Origin: Taibaiella sp965229095
GTDB lineage: Bacteria; Bacteroidota; Bacteroidia; Chitinophagales; Chitinophagaceae
Direction: 5' to 3'
Assembly (NCBI GenBank): GCA_965229095.1
Contig: OZ245855.1
Location: 3,782,001-3,846,000, forward strand
DNA: 64,000 bases
The first letter of the stretch is position 1. The number at the start of each line of letters is the position of its first letter. Shown piece after piece: positions 50,746 through 60,410 of the stretch. The notes below the pieces were generated by a model. That model saw only the letters and a list, made by a program, of their open reading frames with translations. It made no database searches and was not told where the DNA came from. Both the position numbers and the translations under genes were made by a program.

Positions 50746-51504
50746 ATGGATATGGGTACCAATAAGACCAATCATGTAGAGAAGAACAGACGTTTTAAAT
50801 ACGATGTGGCTTTATCTTTTGCTGAAGAGGATCGTCCTTTTGTTGATACTGTAGCACAACACTTAAAGAACAAAGGCCTGCACATCTTTTACGATAAGGA
50901 CGCGTTGATCGACTCCTGGGGGAAAGATCTTTATGTTCATCTCGATACTGTTTACCGGGAAAAAGCCAGGTTCTGTGTATTGTTTATTTCCAGACATTAT
51001 AAACAGAAACGATGGGCACAACATGAGCGCATACGTGCACAGGCTAGATCTTTCCAGGAAAATAGGGAATACATTCTGCCTTTCAAGTTTGATGATACCG
51101 AAATTGAAGGGGTGCGGGATGAAGTTGTTTATCTCACGAAAGAAGAATACAATGAAAAGGATCTATCGGATGCCATCTTCGTGAAGATAGAAAACAGTAA
51201 ATCCGGCAGGCGAAATATCCCGGAAGCCGTTAAAAGATTTTTTCCGGTCAAAGCTTGGCTTTTCGGTTTCCTGGCAACAACCATTTCCCTGGGAATGTAT
51301 GCACTTTCAGGTCAGCTTCCTGAGGTGAATAGCTTGAAGAAAAGACAGAAAAGAGAAAATCAAAAAATATACAAAGGCGCTGTTTGCATGGATAGTACTA
51401 TCAGCTCTTCACAAGGTCCCGGTACCTGTTCACATCACGGTGGTGTAGCACGCTATTTGGATTCGATCGAATATTATAAGGCTTTGGAACAAAACAGTCA
51501 GTAA
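50746..51504 (+). CDS. TIR-domain protein with membrane helix and DUF3761-like tail
   Basis: A 252-residue protein. Residues about 15-150 are a TIR domain (YDVALSFAEEDRPFVDTVAQ; LHIFYDKDAL..WGKDL; VLFISRHYKQKRWAQHE) in which the Glu at position 94 matches the position of the NADase catalytic Glu. A membrane helix spans about 170-187 (AWLFGFLATTISLGMYAL). The tail contains CMDSTISS and GTCSHHGGV (214-234), the Cys/His pattern of DUF3761. The TIR part would face the cytoplasm and the tail the outside. Likely an NAD-cleaving or signalling effector; activity is inferred. Confidence 0.85.
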   Translation: MDMGTNKTNHVEKNRRFKYDVALSFAEEDRPFVDTVAQHLKNKGLHIFYDKDALIDSWGKDLYVHLDTVYREKARFCVLFISRHYKQKRWAQHERIRAQARSFQENREYILPFKFDDTEIEGVRDEVVYLTKEEYNEKDLSDAIFVKIENSKSGRRNIPEAVKRFFPVKAWLFGFLATTISLGMYALSGQLPEVNSLKKRQKRENQKIYKGAVCMDSTISSSQGPGTCSHHGGVARYLDSIEYYKALEQNSQ

Positions 51505-51542
51505 GCCCCTATTTACCTTAAACCATTTATACCACACCCATT

Positions 51543-52817
51543 ATGTACTTTAAATACCTCCTGCCCTTGTTGGCGCTTACCTGTATGTGTTCCCTGTTGG
51601 GTTGCGGTACAGATAATAGCGACACTTATGTAAGGCATGGCAAAAAGGATACGACATCCACCGTACACAAAAAATATAAGTATGCTGTTTACATCGAGAA
51701 CTCGGGTAGTCTTAATGGTTACCTGAATGTAGCGGGCGACAGCAGCTTTAAAAGCAATGTGTATGCCTTGATCACTTCCCTAAGCACGGCCCCGGAAAAA
51801 GAGGCGCTAAGCTTATACGATATCAATACCCGTACCATACCGGCGGCGATCAATGCCGATGCCGCTATGGTAAGCGATTACCTCAGGCACCTGGATGCCA
51901 CTACTTTCAAGAAAAGAAGCGAGGCCAGTGGCGGAAACCAGGCACAAAGCGATCTGGGGGCTGTTTTTAAAACAGTATTGGACAGTACAGACGCCCATGA
52001 AGTAAGCATTCTCATTTCGGACGGGATCTTTTCGCCCGGTAAAAAAGGCGAAGCTATCGATTACCTGAGCCAGCAGAAAAACAGCATCACGCTCTTCCTG
52101 AACGAGCAGCGCAAAAAACAATCCTTTGCCACATTGGTATTGCAGTTCTATTCGGGATTTAATGGAAGGTATTATTACCAGGACAACTCGTCCCGGGATG
52201 GAAAATTTAAGGACCGTCCTTATTACATCATTTGCTTTGGCGATGAAGAAGCCTTAAGGCTTATACAGGATCGGGTTACTACACAAGCTGCATTCGCGGG
52301 CTTCCGGAATTTTCTATTCCTGACCGATACCCGTAGCTATGAAGTATCGCCCGCTATAAGAAGCTTTACGCAGTATTATAACTACGATCATAGCCGTCCC
52401 TTAGTGGTGACGGATATCCGGAAAGGCGGCAGGGATCATAAGTTCAGGATAAAATTCAACGTGGATTTTTCCAAACTACCGGTTAGCGAAACCTACTTGC
52501 AGGAGCCCGGGAATTATGTTCTTAACCCAGGCTATGAGATCGAATCCGTTAATGCCTGTCAGCAGCCCGGGTACACCCACGAGATCCTGTTGGTTGCGGT
52601 TGCGCCGAAAACGGCTGCGCTGAACATTTCGCTAAAAAAGCAATTGCCGGGATGGATCGCTGCCGGCAACCTGGATACGGATCAAAAGCTTCCGGCCGAT
52701 TCGCTTTCGGGTAAAACCTTCGGGATCCGGTACCTGCTCGAAGGTATATACGATGCTTATGCGGTGGCGCAGAGATCATCCGGCTATTGCTCCATCTCTA
52801 TTTCCGTAAAAGAATAA
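51543..52817 (+). CDS. VWA-like lipoprotein
   Basis: A 424-residue lipoprotein: signal peptide with lipobox LLGC (Cys21). The mature part has a von Willebrand A-like start YIENSGSLNGY (MIDAS-type xNSGS with Glu where Asp is usual), DLGAVFKTVL, and ILISDGIFSPG, the strand with a conserved Asp. The remaining 200 residues are beta-rich with no known domain. It would sit in the periplasm on a membrane. VWA proteins bind partners through a metal site; the partner is probably another product of this operon. Confidence 0.78.
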   Translation: MYFKYLLPLLALTCMCSLLGCGTDNSDTYVRHGKKDTTSTVHKKYKYAVYIENSGSLNGYLNVAGDSSFKSNVYALITSLSTAPEKEALSLYDINTRTIPAAINADAAMVSDYLRHLDATTFKKRSEASGGNQAQSDLGAVFKTVLDSTDAHEVSILISDGIFSPGKKGEAIDYLSQQKNSITLFLNEQRKKQSFATLVLQFYSGFNGRYYYQDNSSRDGKFKDRPYYIICFGDEEALRLIQDRVTTQAAFAGFRNFLFLTDTRSYEVSPAIRSFTQYYNYDHSRPLVVTDIRKGGRDHKFRIKFNVDFSKLPVSETYLQEPGNYVLNPGYEIESVNACQQPGYTHEILLVAVAPKTAALNISLKKQLPGWIAAGNLDTDQKLPADSLSGKTFGIRYLLEGIYDAYAVAQRSSGYCSISISVKE

Positions 52818-52830
52818 AACATAATCTACC

Positions 52831-53262
52831 ATGAGCTTTTTCGACCATCTATTCTTCGGGGGCTATTCCCCCGACCTTCATGAACAGCTAAAAGGACTGT
52901 CGGTTGATTGTTCCTCGTACAATGGCAGTAATGTGTATCAGGCCACGGCCATCGTGATGCTGCTGGTAAGCCTTGTGCTGTTGCTGAACTATTACTATGG
53001 CCTGTTCAACGATCCGCGTTTCACCTACCGACGGGTGTGGCTACTGCATATCCTGGTTGCCTGTCTCATCGTAGGCGGCTTTGCTTACCTGAGCGCGGCC
53101 AGTTACCTGCCGGAGGAAAAACATTGCAGTGATCTTCATTTTGGTACGCTGGACTGTAGCCTTTTTGCGCTTACGGAGATGGGTTATACGGCCATTGTCT
53201 GTATCCTTCTTTCCCTGCTGTTCAAATGGAAGAGTGTATCCAATAAAAAAATACCTTTTTAA
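52831..53262 (+). CDS. Three-helix membrane protein
   Basis: A 143-residue protein with hydrophobic helices at about 39-58 (TAIVMLLVSLVLLLNYYY), 70-90 (LLHILVACLIVGGFAYL) and 115-132 (MGYTAIVCILLSLLF). Cys residues fall in the outer loops (VDCSS; KHCSD; LDCS). It starts 14 bases after the VWA gene and ends 12 bases before the tubulin-like gene, so it belongs to the same transcript. It may link the lipoprotein to the cytoplasmic filaments. No family recognised. Confidence 0.72.
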   Translation: MSFFDHLFFGGYSPDLHEQLKGLSVDCSSYNGSNVYQATAIVMLLVSLVLLLNYYYGLFNDPRFTYRRVWLLHILVACLIVGGFAYLSAASYLPEEKHCSDLHFGTLDCSLFALTEMGYTAIVCILLSLLFKWKSVSNKKIPF

Positions 53263-53273
53263 AAAACCTTACT

Positions 53274-54728
53274 ATGGCTTTATATGTCTTCGGGATCGGC
53301 GGCACAGGGGCCCGCGTTATTAAAGCGCTTACCCTCTTAATGGCATCCGGCGTGCGGATCAGCAATACGAATACCGTTGTCCCGGTGCTTATCGATCCGG
53401 ACAACGCCAATGGCGATCTCAGCCGGACGCTGGAACTGTTGCGGCTATACCGGAACCTCCGGAAGCACGCGGAGCAGGATACGAATAAGTTTTTCTATAA
53501 CGAGATACGCGCGCTCGGTGATGGGGATATGGTGACCGCCAATGAATATCATTTTTCGCTGAACAGCGGCCGCAACCAACCTTTTAAAGATATGATAGGG
53601 CTCGGTACCATGAGCGATGCTTCCCAGGCCATGACACGCCTGTTGTTTTCGGAGCAGAATCTCGATGCGGATATGGAAGTGGGCTTTAAAGGTAATCCCA
53701 ATATCGGTAGCGTAGCACTCAACCGGTTTAAAGACTCGGAAACGTTCAAAGCTTTTGCCACTTCCTTCAACCAGGATGACCGTATCGTGATCATCGGCTC
53801 AATTTTTGGCGGTACCGGTGCAGCAGGTTTGCCACTGCTGATCAAGAACCTGCGTAATGCCGATCCTTCGGTGCCACAACATGAATTGCTACGGAATGCA
53901 CCGATAGCTGCGATCAGTGTATTGCCCTATTTCAACGTACAGGGCGATACGACCATCGACAGCAATACTTTTATCTCCAAAACAAAGGCGGCGCTGACCT
54001 ATTATGCGGCCAACATTTGCCGTAACCATTCGGTAAATGCGCTCTATTACCTGGGCGACTTGGTAGCCAATACGCATAAAGGAGCAGACGGCGCAGCAGC
54101 CCAGCGGAATAAAGCCCACTTTGCCGAGCTGGCTGCAGCTATGGCCATTGTCGATTTTATGCAGTGCGGCAAAAATGACCTGGTTGTAGAAAAAGGAAGG
54201 GTGCAATCGCCCCGGTATTATGAATTCGGCCTGAAAGAAGAAACGAATACGATACAGTGGAAACACCTGGGCAGAAGGACCTTTGATGCTGCCGCCAAAC
54301 CCCTGACACAGTATTTCCTGTTCCAGAAATTCTTCAGGGATTTCTATAGGGATATGCCGGCCAAAACTGCCTGGATGAATAACGGAAACAACAAGCTTAC
54401 CGCCGATGCTTTCGATCCAAGGATGGTATCCGATCTCGAACGCTTCAACGATACCTTCAACGAATGGCTGCAGGAAATGGAACAAAGCACAACCGCCTTT
54501 CAGCCCTTCAGAAGAGAAGTAACAGCCAAGGATGCGCTGAATGCTGTCGTAGGCTTCGAAGAGAAAAACTCCTGGAACCCGCTTGAGGCAAGGGGTATAG
54601 ACCGCTATAGTAAGATCCTGAGCAAGCAGGAAAGCAAGCTGCCTGCCCTAGGCAGCAGCGAACGTAAGCTGTTTGCCTTGTTCTATACCGCTACGCAGGA
54701 AATCATCAATGAAAGCATTAAACTCTAA
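53274..54728 (+). CDS. Tubulin/FtsZ-like GTP-binding protein
   Basis: A 484-residue protein. It opens with a nucleotide-binding loop GIGGTGARV (7-15) and carries the tubulin-type signature GGTGAAG (179-185, GSIFGGTGAAGLP), the phosphate-binding loop of the FtsZ/tubulin fold. It differs strongly from FtsZ and lacks its C-terminal tail, and resembles the Tubulin_2-type uncharacterised family. It should bind GTP and might assemble filaments. It sits between a membrane protein and an actin/Hsp70-like protein, an uncommon neighbourhood. Confidence 0.8.
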   Translation: MALYVFGIGGTGARVIKALTLLMASGVRISNTNTVVPVLIDPDNANGDLSRTLELLRLYRNLRKHAEQDTNKFFYNEIRALGDGDMVTANEYHFSLNSGRNQPFKDMIGLGTMSDASQAMTRLLFSEQNLDADMEVGFKGNPNIGSVALNRFKDSETFKAFATSFNQDDRIVIIGSIFGGTGAAGLPLLIKNLRNADPSVPQHELLRNAPIAAISVLPYFNVQGDTTIDSNTFISKTKAALTYYAANICRNHSVNALYYLGDLVANTHKGADGAAAQRNKAHFAELAAAMAIVDFMQCGKNDLVVEKGRVQSPRYYEFGLKEETNTIQWKHLGRRTFDAAAKPLTQYFLFQKFFRDFYRDMPAKTAWMNNGNNKLTADAFDPRMVSDLERFNDTFNEWLQEMEQSTTAFQPFRREVTAKDALNAVVGFEEKNSWNPLEARGIDRYSKILSKQESKLPALGSSERKLFALFYTATQEIINESIKL

Positions 54729-54739
54729 AGCAATATTCC

Positions 54740-57700
54740 ATGAGTAAAATATACAGGCTGCACAGCGGTGCCAGCGAAGCCGTCCAGGATTGGACACAGA
54801 TAGATAATTACCTGGATACGGCTGCGATCAACCTGATCCAGGATAATGCAGGCGCCAATGCTCGCAGCCAGATCACTTCTATCCCAAGCCCTTTTGCCCG
54901 GATAGACCTGGTTAAGACCGCTTTTAAAAATGTGGTTGCCGGCGGCAAGCCCCAGGGTATAAGCATCTTCCATAAAATGGTTTCTGATGCTTTAGATGTA
55001 GGACAGGTTTTTTTCAACAGCATGAATCCCAAAAGCAAGGTAGAGATCATAGCCTGGGATCCCGGTCTCAGCTGGATCGGGGATACGATGGTCGTTGCCG
55101 AAAACAGTGACCTGGGTCAGTTGCTGCAATCGGCTTCAGAAAGTCACCGGCTGTACGGCGACACTCTGAAGATGTTCTTTGCCCAGGATGCTTCAGAATA
55201 TAATTTTGACAAGCTACAGCAGGTGTACTTGCTTAACTATAAAAATGGGCCGGCGCGCTTCAACATTATTGGTGGCACCTCCCCGGCCACGCTCTTCTTT
55301 TGTTCTGCCAACAAGCTGAACTATGTAGATATAACTTATGGTAACGACAAGCTGTTTGACGAAACCTATTGCCCGCTTCCCGAACGTAATGAAGACTATG
55401 TTTTATTCCTCTACACATTAAGAGTTGCCCTGCCCGATTTCCGGACCCGCTTTAAAGTGGTGGACGATTACCTGCAACTATGCCTGCCCCACCTTTCGCA
55501 AGCGCTTCGGCAAAAAGTGATAGCGCTCGACCGTAGCCATTATGAAGGTAATTACATCAGCATTGCACTTGCCGGCGCGGGTAATCATCCCGAAATTACC
55601 GGCTACGAGCTTCGTGGTATTAAGATCAATCATGAAAAGCCGCAGGAGAAGAGTGATTTTGTAATTGCAGCTACGCAAAAGGTCGAAGGCTTGTTGCCAT
55701 TGGTCTTGCCGGCCTATACTTTTAATGGTCAGCTGAACTATGTAGACGGGCCCTGGCCCTCGCAGCTCAAGGCGCCTTTTTACGATCCTCTTCCCCTGGC
55801 CGAGCGTACCTTGCCCGGGCAGGAAACCAAATATCCTTACCTCACCGCCAGCGACCTGCTGGAGCCTTACCTGGTGCAGCTTCCTTTTGCACCCAACCAG
55901 GATAAATTCTTTAGTGGTAACCTGCCCAAAGCCAGCAACGAAGGCTATTTGCTGCCGCTCACGCAGACCTTCTTTACCTACTTCAGCTCGGCCGACCTGG
56001 TGCATCCCTTACCTGATGGCCGGTATATGTTTGAGCTGGAAAAGATATCCGCCCATATGGTGAAAGCCCGGTTACGGATACCGATAAAGAACAACCGCTA
56101 TATCGATATCGAACGGACCTACGAAACGGATAAGGCCAAAGTCGGTTATACGGAGCCTGTCCTGCAGCAAAACAGGGGCATCATCAGGATACAGCGGCTA
56201 AGCCTGGCGATCTATCCTTTTGTGCGCCGCAGCATGGATGCTCATGCCGCTTACACGGTCATGCTCCTGGACCAGGACGAGACAAAAGGAACGCAACCTC
56301 TGTATCACCTGAAGTACTATAAAGACGCTGCACCACAGCAGGAAATAGAGATAAAAGCAAAACGGCAAAAAAGCAACAAGCGCGACCATTTTATCGATAC
56401 TGCTTATGATGTGGTACACTCTGGGTTTGATTTCATCACTATTGAAAATGGGAAGACCAGGGGCTGCCTTGTACCCTTGTTTCCCGAGGTGGCCGCTAAC
56501 CACAATCAATATTCTTTTTCGATAGACTTTGGTACCACGAATACCCATATAGAATACCGAGTCGATGATGGCTTGCCGCAACCCCTGGACATTACCGCAG
56601 AGGACCAGCAACTGGTTATGCTGCATACCTGGAATGAAGAAACCTATAATAACCTGGCCAAATTTGGAAAAGGGACCAGCCTCCTTTTTGAAACAATACC
56701 CAAAGAGATGATGCCGGAGCTGATCGGGAATCGCTCGAAATACAAATTCCCACGCAGGACCGTCGTCTCCGAGCCACTGGGTATTGATATAAACCGGGAT
56801 ACCTATCCCTTTGCCGATTTCTCCATCTATTGGCCCTACGATGACGGTACTATATCCAAGCAGTTGAAATACCATACCAATCTGAAATGGAGTAACCTTA
56901 GTAGCCGGCAGGAAACGGAGCGGCGTATAGCGGGTTATCTGGCCAATCTTATCCTGTTGGTGCGCAACAAGGTGGTTCTTAATGGTGGTGATCTTTCCCG
57001 GACCAAGATCGTCTGGTTTTATCCCACGAGTATGTCTAAAGCCCGGCTAAATACCTTTGAAAGCATCTGGCATAAACAGATAGAACAGTATATGGGCACC
57101 GATGTGAGCGTGATGTGCCTGCCGGAATCTGTGGCGCCATTTTATTTTTTCCGGAAACAGAGTGGTGTAACGGCCGGGAACGAACCTTCGATCAATATCG
57201 ATATCGGCGGTGGTACTACCGATATCGTGGTCTATAAAAACGAAAGCATCACTTCATATACCTCCTTTAAATTTGCCGGTAATGCCTTGTTTGGCGATGG
57301 CTATAATAACCCTCCTGCCAGGAATGGCTTTGTGCAGTTCTTTGAACGGCAGCATCGCTATAACCTCGAAAGCACGACCCTTTCCGATTTTCTGCCTAAT
57401 GCGGAACGCGCGCATAAGTCTGATGATTTCATCACCACTTTATTCGGGCTGCAGGATCATCCGGGCCGGGGAGAAGTTTCTTTTTCCTTTACCGAAAAGC
57501 TGCGGGAAACGGAAGAGCTTAAAATCGTTCCGCTGCTCTTTATCAGCAGTATCTTTTATCATGTTGCCCGGTACCAGAAACACAAGGAAGGCGGTATGCC
57601 CCGCTATATTACCTTTAGCGGAACAGCCTCAAAGATGCTGCATATACTGGATGTAAGCAAAGGTTTGAAAAGTATTACGAAGCTGGCTAACCTGATCTTT

Positions 57701-58171
57701 AACGAGATATTCCATGTCGACACTGCTGCTATAGAACTGGTAATAGCAGCAGGTCCCAAAGAGGTAACGGCAAAAGGAGGGCTGTACAACCCTGTAGCAC
57801 CGCTCCAGGAAAAGTCTGTCCTCTTTGGTTCGGAAGAGGTGCTGGGTTATAAAGAGCTGACTTATGGAGAAGCCCAAGACGAGGCTATACGGGCCGCTGT
57901 TGTGAAAGAGGTAACCACCTTTATCGATCTTTTCTTTAGCTGGAACAGCAAGCTTGATTTTACTGATGCCTTTGCCTTGAATACAAAGCGTTTTGCCACA
58001 TTTAAAAAAATACTGAAGACAGATCTTGATATTTTCCTGGTGGAAGGTATTCATGAATTAAAAGAGGAGATGGTAAGAGAGGAGAACAGCAAGATGAATG
58101 AGACCTTGTTCTTTATGCCGCTGAGGGGCGTGCTGAACAAACTTGCTTTTTGTATAATCGACAACGACTAA
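54740..58171 (+). CDS. Giant protein with C-terminal actin/Hsp70-type ATPase
   Basis: An 1143-residue protein. The C-terminal half (from about 590) has the three actin-superfamily nucleotide motifs: phosphate-1 IDFGTTNTHI (595-604), phosphate-2 INIDIGGGTTDIVVY (818-832) and the adenosine motif YITFSGTASKML (956-967). The first ~590 residues have no recognisable domain; they look like mixed alpha/beta with no signal peptide. It should be a cytoplasmic ATPase. Start and stop spacing (11 and 4 bases) ties it to its neighbours. Function unknown; paired cytoskeletal-like NTPases are unusual. Confidence 0.83.
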   Translation: MSKIYRLHSGASEAVQDWTQIDNYLDTAAINLIQDNAGANARSQITSIPSPFARIDLVKTAFKNVVAGGKPQGISIFHKMVSDALDVGQVFFNSMNPKSKVEIIAWDPGLSWIGDTMVVAENSDLGQLLQSASESHRLYGDTLKMFFAQDASEYNFDKLQQVYLLNYKNGPARFNIIGGTSPATLFFCSANKLNYVDITYGNDKLFDETYCPLPERNEDYVLFLYTLRVALPDFRTRFKVVDDYLQLCLPHLSQALRQKVIALDRSHYEGNYISIALAGAGNHPEITGYELRGIKINHEKPQEKSDFVIAATQKVEGLLPLVLPAYTFNGQLNYVDGPWPSQLKAPFYDPLPLAERTLPGQETKYPYLTASDLLEPYLVQLPFAPNQDKFFSGNLPKASNEGYLLPLTQTFFTYFSSADLVHPLPDGRYMFELEKISAHMVKARLRIPIKNNRYIDIERTYETDKAKVGYTEPVLQQNRGIIRIQRLSLAIYPFVRRSMDAHAAYTVMLLDQDETKGTQPLYHLKYYKDAAPQQEIEIKAKRQKSNKRDHFIDTAYDVVHSGFDFITIENGKTRGCLVPLFPEVAANHNQYSFSIDFGTTNTHIEYRVDDGLPQPLDITAEDQQLVMLHTWNEETYNNLAKFGKGTSLLFETIPKEMMPELIGNRSKYKFPRRTVVSEPLGIDINRDTYPFADFSIYWPYDDGTISKQLKYHTNLKWSNLSSRQETERRIAGYLANLILLVRNKVVLNGGDLSRTKIVWFYPTSMSKARLNTFESIWHKQIEQYMGTDVSVMCLPESVAPFYFFRKQSGVTAGNEPSINIDIGGGTTDIVVYKNESITSYTSFKFAGNALFGDGYNNPPARNGFVQFFERQHRYNLESTTLSDFLPNAERAHKSDDFITTLFGLQDHPGRGEVSFSFTEKLRETEELKIVPLLFISSIFYHVARYQKHKEGGMPRYITFSGTASKMLHILDVSKGLKSITKLANLIFNEIFHVDTAAIELVIAAGPKEVTAKGGLYNPVAPLQEKSVLFGSEEVLGYKELTYGEAQDEAIRAAVVKEVTTFIDLFFSWNSKLDFTDAFALNTKRFATFKKILKTDLDIFLVEGIHELKEEMVREENSKMNETLFFMPLRGVLNKLAFCIIDND

Positions 58172-58175
58172 CCCG

Positions 58176-58952
58176 ATGCGGAATATATTTTTCCTTATCT
58201 TTTTGACGGTTATCCTACCGGCTTGTGCACCGGATACCGGGCATACTGATGCGGGAGCGACCTTATGGGATTATTTTGATACAAAGCCTTTTTGGGCGGG
58301 ATATGGTCTGCTTGCCGGTGCAGCCCTGGGTTGGATATTGTTGCGCAAAAAAGGAAGTGCAAATCAGGGCAGAACAAGGGCAAAAACTAAAGCACCTGAT
58401 GTCCAGAGACAGGAACAAAGTGGAGTGCGGGATACGGTGTTGGAAAAAGAGCTATTGTCGCTGGAGCAAAAGCTGAAAGTATGCCAATATGAAAACGATC
58501 AGCTCAAAAGACTTGTGGCGGAAACGGAGCAGTTTGCAAAGGCATCGCCCCTGCAAAGTGATAAAGAGGGACCATTGATCCAGGAAAAAGTAGCCGAACA
58601 ATCGGAACGCCCGGACCCGGAAACACAAGGTATAACAACGATGTATTTTTTGCAGCCCTCAATCAATGGGCGTTTTAAAGCGATGAGCGAAAAGGAAACG
58701 GCTGCCGAAGCTTTGTATATGCTCCGTTTCCGGAATGATAATCCTTCAGAAGCATCGGTCCATTTTATCGATACACCGGAAAACACTTTCCTGGCTATCC
58801 AGAACGAGCCGACCTGGATACTGGTAGCTTGTGAACGCAGCAATATTCCCAGGGATAATACCCGTTCGATAAGAACAGACGTACCGGGAACAGCCGTGCT
58901 TAAGAACGGGGAATGGGAGATCCTGCACAAGGCAAAGATCACCTATGTATAA
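58176..58952 (+). CDS. Lipobox, membrane-helix and coiled-coil protein, last gene of the operon
   Basis: A 258-residue protein. It begins with a signal peptide ending in lipobox LPAC (Cys17), then a second hydrophobic helix (FWAGYGLLAGAALGWILL, about 38-56), a basic stretch, a coiled coil (about 85-115) and a C-terminal globular domain (YFLQPSINGRF; TWILVACERSN). The helix would bring the coiled coil and C-terminal domain into the cytoplasm. It may anchor the filament-like proteins to the membrane. No family recognised. Confidence 0.75.
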   Translation: MRNIFFLIFLTVILPACAPDTGHTDAGATLWDYFDTKPFWAGYGLLAGAALGWILLRKKGSANQGRTRAKTKAPDVQRQEQSGVRDTVLEKELLSLEQKLKVCQYENDQLKRLVAETEQFAKASPLQSDKEGPLIQEKVAEQSERPDPETQGITTMYFLQPSINGRFKAMSEKETAAEALYMLRFRNDNPSEASVHFIDTPENTFLAIQNEPTWILVACERSNIPRDNTRSIRTDVPGTAVLKNGEWEILHKAKITYV

Positions 58953-58987
58953 AAGCCTGAAATGGCCAACGTGATAAAATCGACATC

Positions 58988-60409
58988 CTACTTCAACAAC
59001 CGGGCAATACCTTGTATCCCCTCTTCCATCTGCTTTTCGGTGAGGGAGGCATAGCCCAGCCGGAGACCATTTACTGGATCGTTATAACTGAATTTGTCGG
59101 GTGTCATTACCTGGATACCTTGTTCGAGCAATTTGCGGGCGAGCTTTTCCAGGTCGGTATCTTTTCGGGGAACCAGCCAGAAAGCCAGGCCTCCTTCGGG
59201 TTTGTAGAAGATGACCTTATCGGCAAGATACCGGTTCACCAAATGCTCAAAATGATCTCTTTTGGTTTTATACACCGAAGTAGCCCGTTTGATATGCCGC
59301 CTGATAGTACCGTCGCGGATCAGGTCCAGCATGGCTTGTTCCATAATGGTATCGCCCTGTACATCGAGGATACGGCGCAGGTCTTGCGCTTTCTGAATAA
59401 AAGGGATATCCGATACCAGGTAACCGATACGCAAGGCCGGGGCAATGATCTTGCTCATGGTCCCGATATAAATAAAATTGCTGGCATGATCCATGCTGCT
59501 TAATGGCAACACCGGCCGTTGGCCAAAATGGAACTCGTTGTCGTAATCATCCTCGATGATGGTAAAACCATAGGTATGCGATAGCTCCAGCAGCTCCATA
59601 CGCCGGGAAAGACTCAGAGTAACCGTTGTGGGGAACTGGTGGTGCGGGGTGACGTATACGGCTTTTATCCTTTTATACTTCCGGAGCAAGGCTTTCAATG
59701 CCGTTGTTTGCAGGCCATGCTGGTCTACGGGTACGGGCAGCAACCGTGCGCCGGCATAGGTAAGGGCCTGCCAGGCGGGGCTGTACCCGGGGTTTTCTAT
59801 TGCCACGTAATCGCCTTTGGCAATAAGGCACTGGGCCGATAAAAACATAGCCATCTGGCTGCCCCTGGTAACGATAAGCTGCTCCGGGCTAAGCTGCATG
59901 CCCCTTTTGTACTGCAGCATTTGTACAAGCGCTTCCCGGAATGGCATATGCCCTGCAGGGCTATCGTTATAGCCCATGATCTTCCAGCGCCCTTGCCGGT
60001 TAAAGATCTGCCTATAAGCTCTTGCCAGTTCCGGCACCGGTGCAGCCTGGCTGTCGGGTAGGCCATCGTCGAATATAATATCCGGTTTTACCTGGACTAT
60101 CTTTTTTACTGTTGGTTGGGGCACTTGCGCGTCCCGTGTGGCCACCGATGGCAGATCGCCAGCCACGAAAATACCTTTCCGCTCTTCCGACACCAGCCAG
60201 CCTTCGGCAAGAAGGGTCTCGTAGGCCTTTACGACCGTGTTGCGGTTAAGGCCGAGCTGTACCGATAATTGCCTGCTGCCCGGCAGGATATCTCCGGACG
60301 ATAAGTTCCCGTTTTTAACAGCGGCAATAATGGCATCTGCAATCTGGAGAAACAATGCTTTGCCCGATTCCTTATCCAATAACAATTCCCATTTCCAAGG
60401 TCGTAACAT
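58988..60409 (-). CDS. MocR/PdxR-family transcriptional regulator
   Basis: A 473-residue regulator with an N-terminal GntR winged helix (SGKALFLQIADAIIAAVKNG; LPGSRQLSVQLGLNRNTVVKAYETL) and a large aminotransferase fold-I domain holding PLP through the Lys in GTMSKIIAPALRIGY. It senses an amino acid or PLP-like ligand. ATG 60409 is chosen as the normal N-terminus. It diverges from the cupin/DHDPS-like pair, its likely targets. A TGGACTATCT operator flanks its start. Confidence 0.92.
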   Translation of the reverse strand: MLRPWKWELLLDKESGKALFLQIADAIIAAVKNGNLSSGDILPGSRQLSVQLGLNRNTVVKAYETLLAEGWLVSEERKGIFVAGDLPSVATRDAQVPQPTVKKIVQVKPDIIFDDGLPDSQAAPVPELARAYRQIFNRQGRWKIMGYNDSPAGHMPFREALVQMLQYKRGMQLSPEQLIVTRGSQMAMFLSAQCLIAKGDYVAIENPGYSPAWQALTYAGARLLPVPVDQHGLQTTALKALLRKYKRIKAVYVTPHHQFPTTVTLSLSRRMELLELSHTYGFTIIEDDYDNEFHFGQRPVLPLSSMDHASNFIYIGTMSKIIAPALRIGYLVSDIPFIQKAQDLRRILDVQGDTIMEQAMLDLIRDGTIRRHIKRATSVYKTKRDHFEHLVNRYLADKVIFYKPEGGLAFWLVPRKDTDLEKLARKLLEQGIQVMTPDKFSYNDPVNGLRLGYASLTEKQMEEGIQGIARLLK

Positions 60410-60410
60410 C

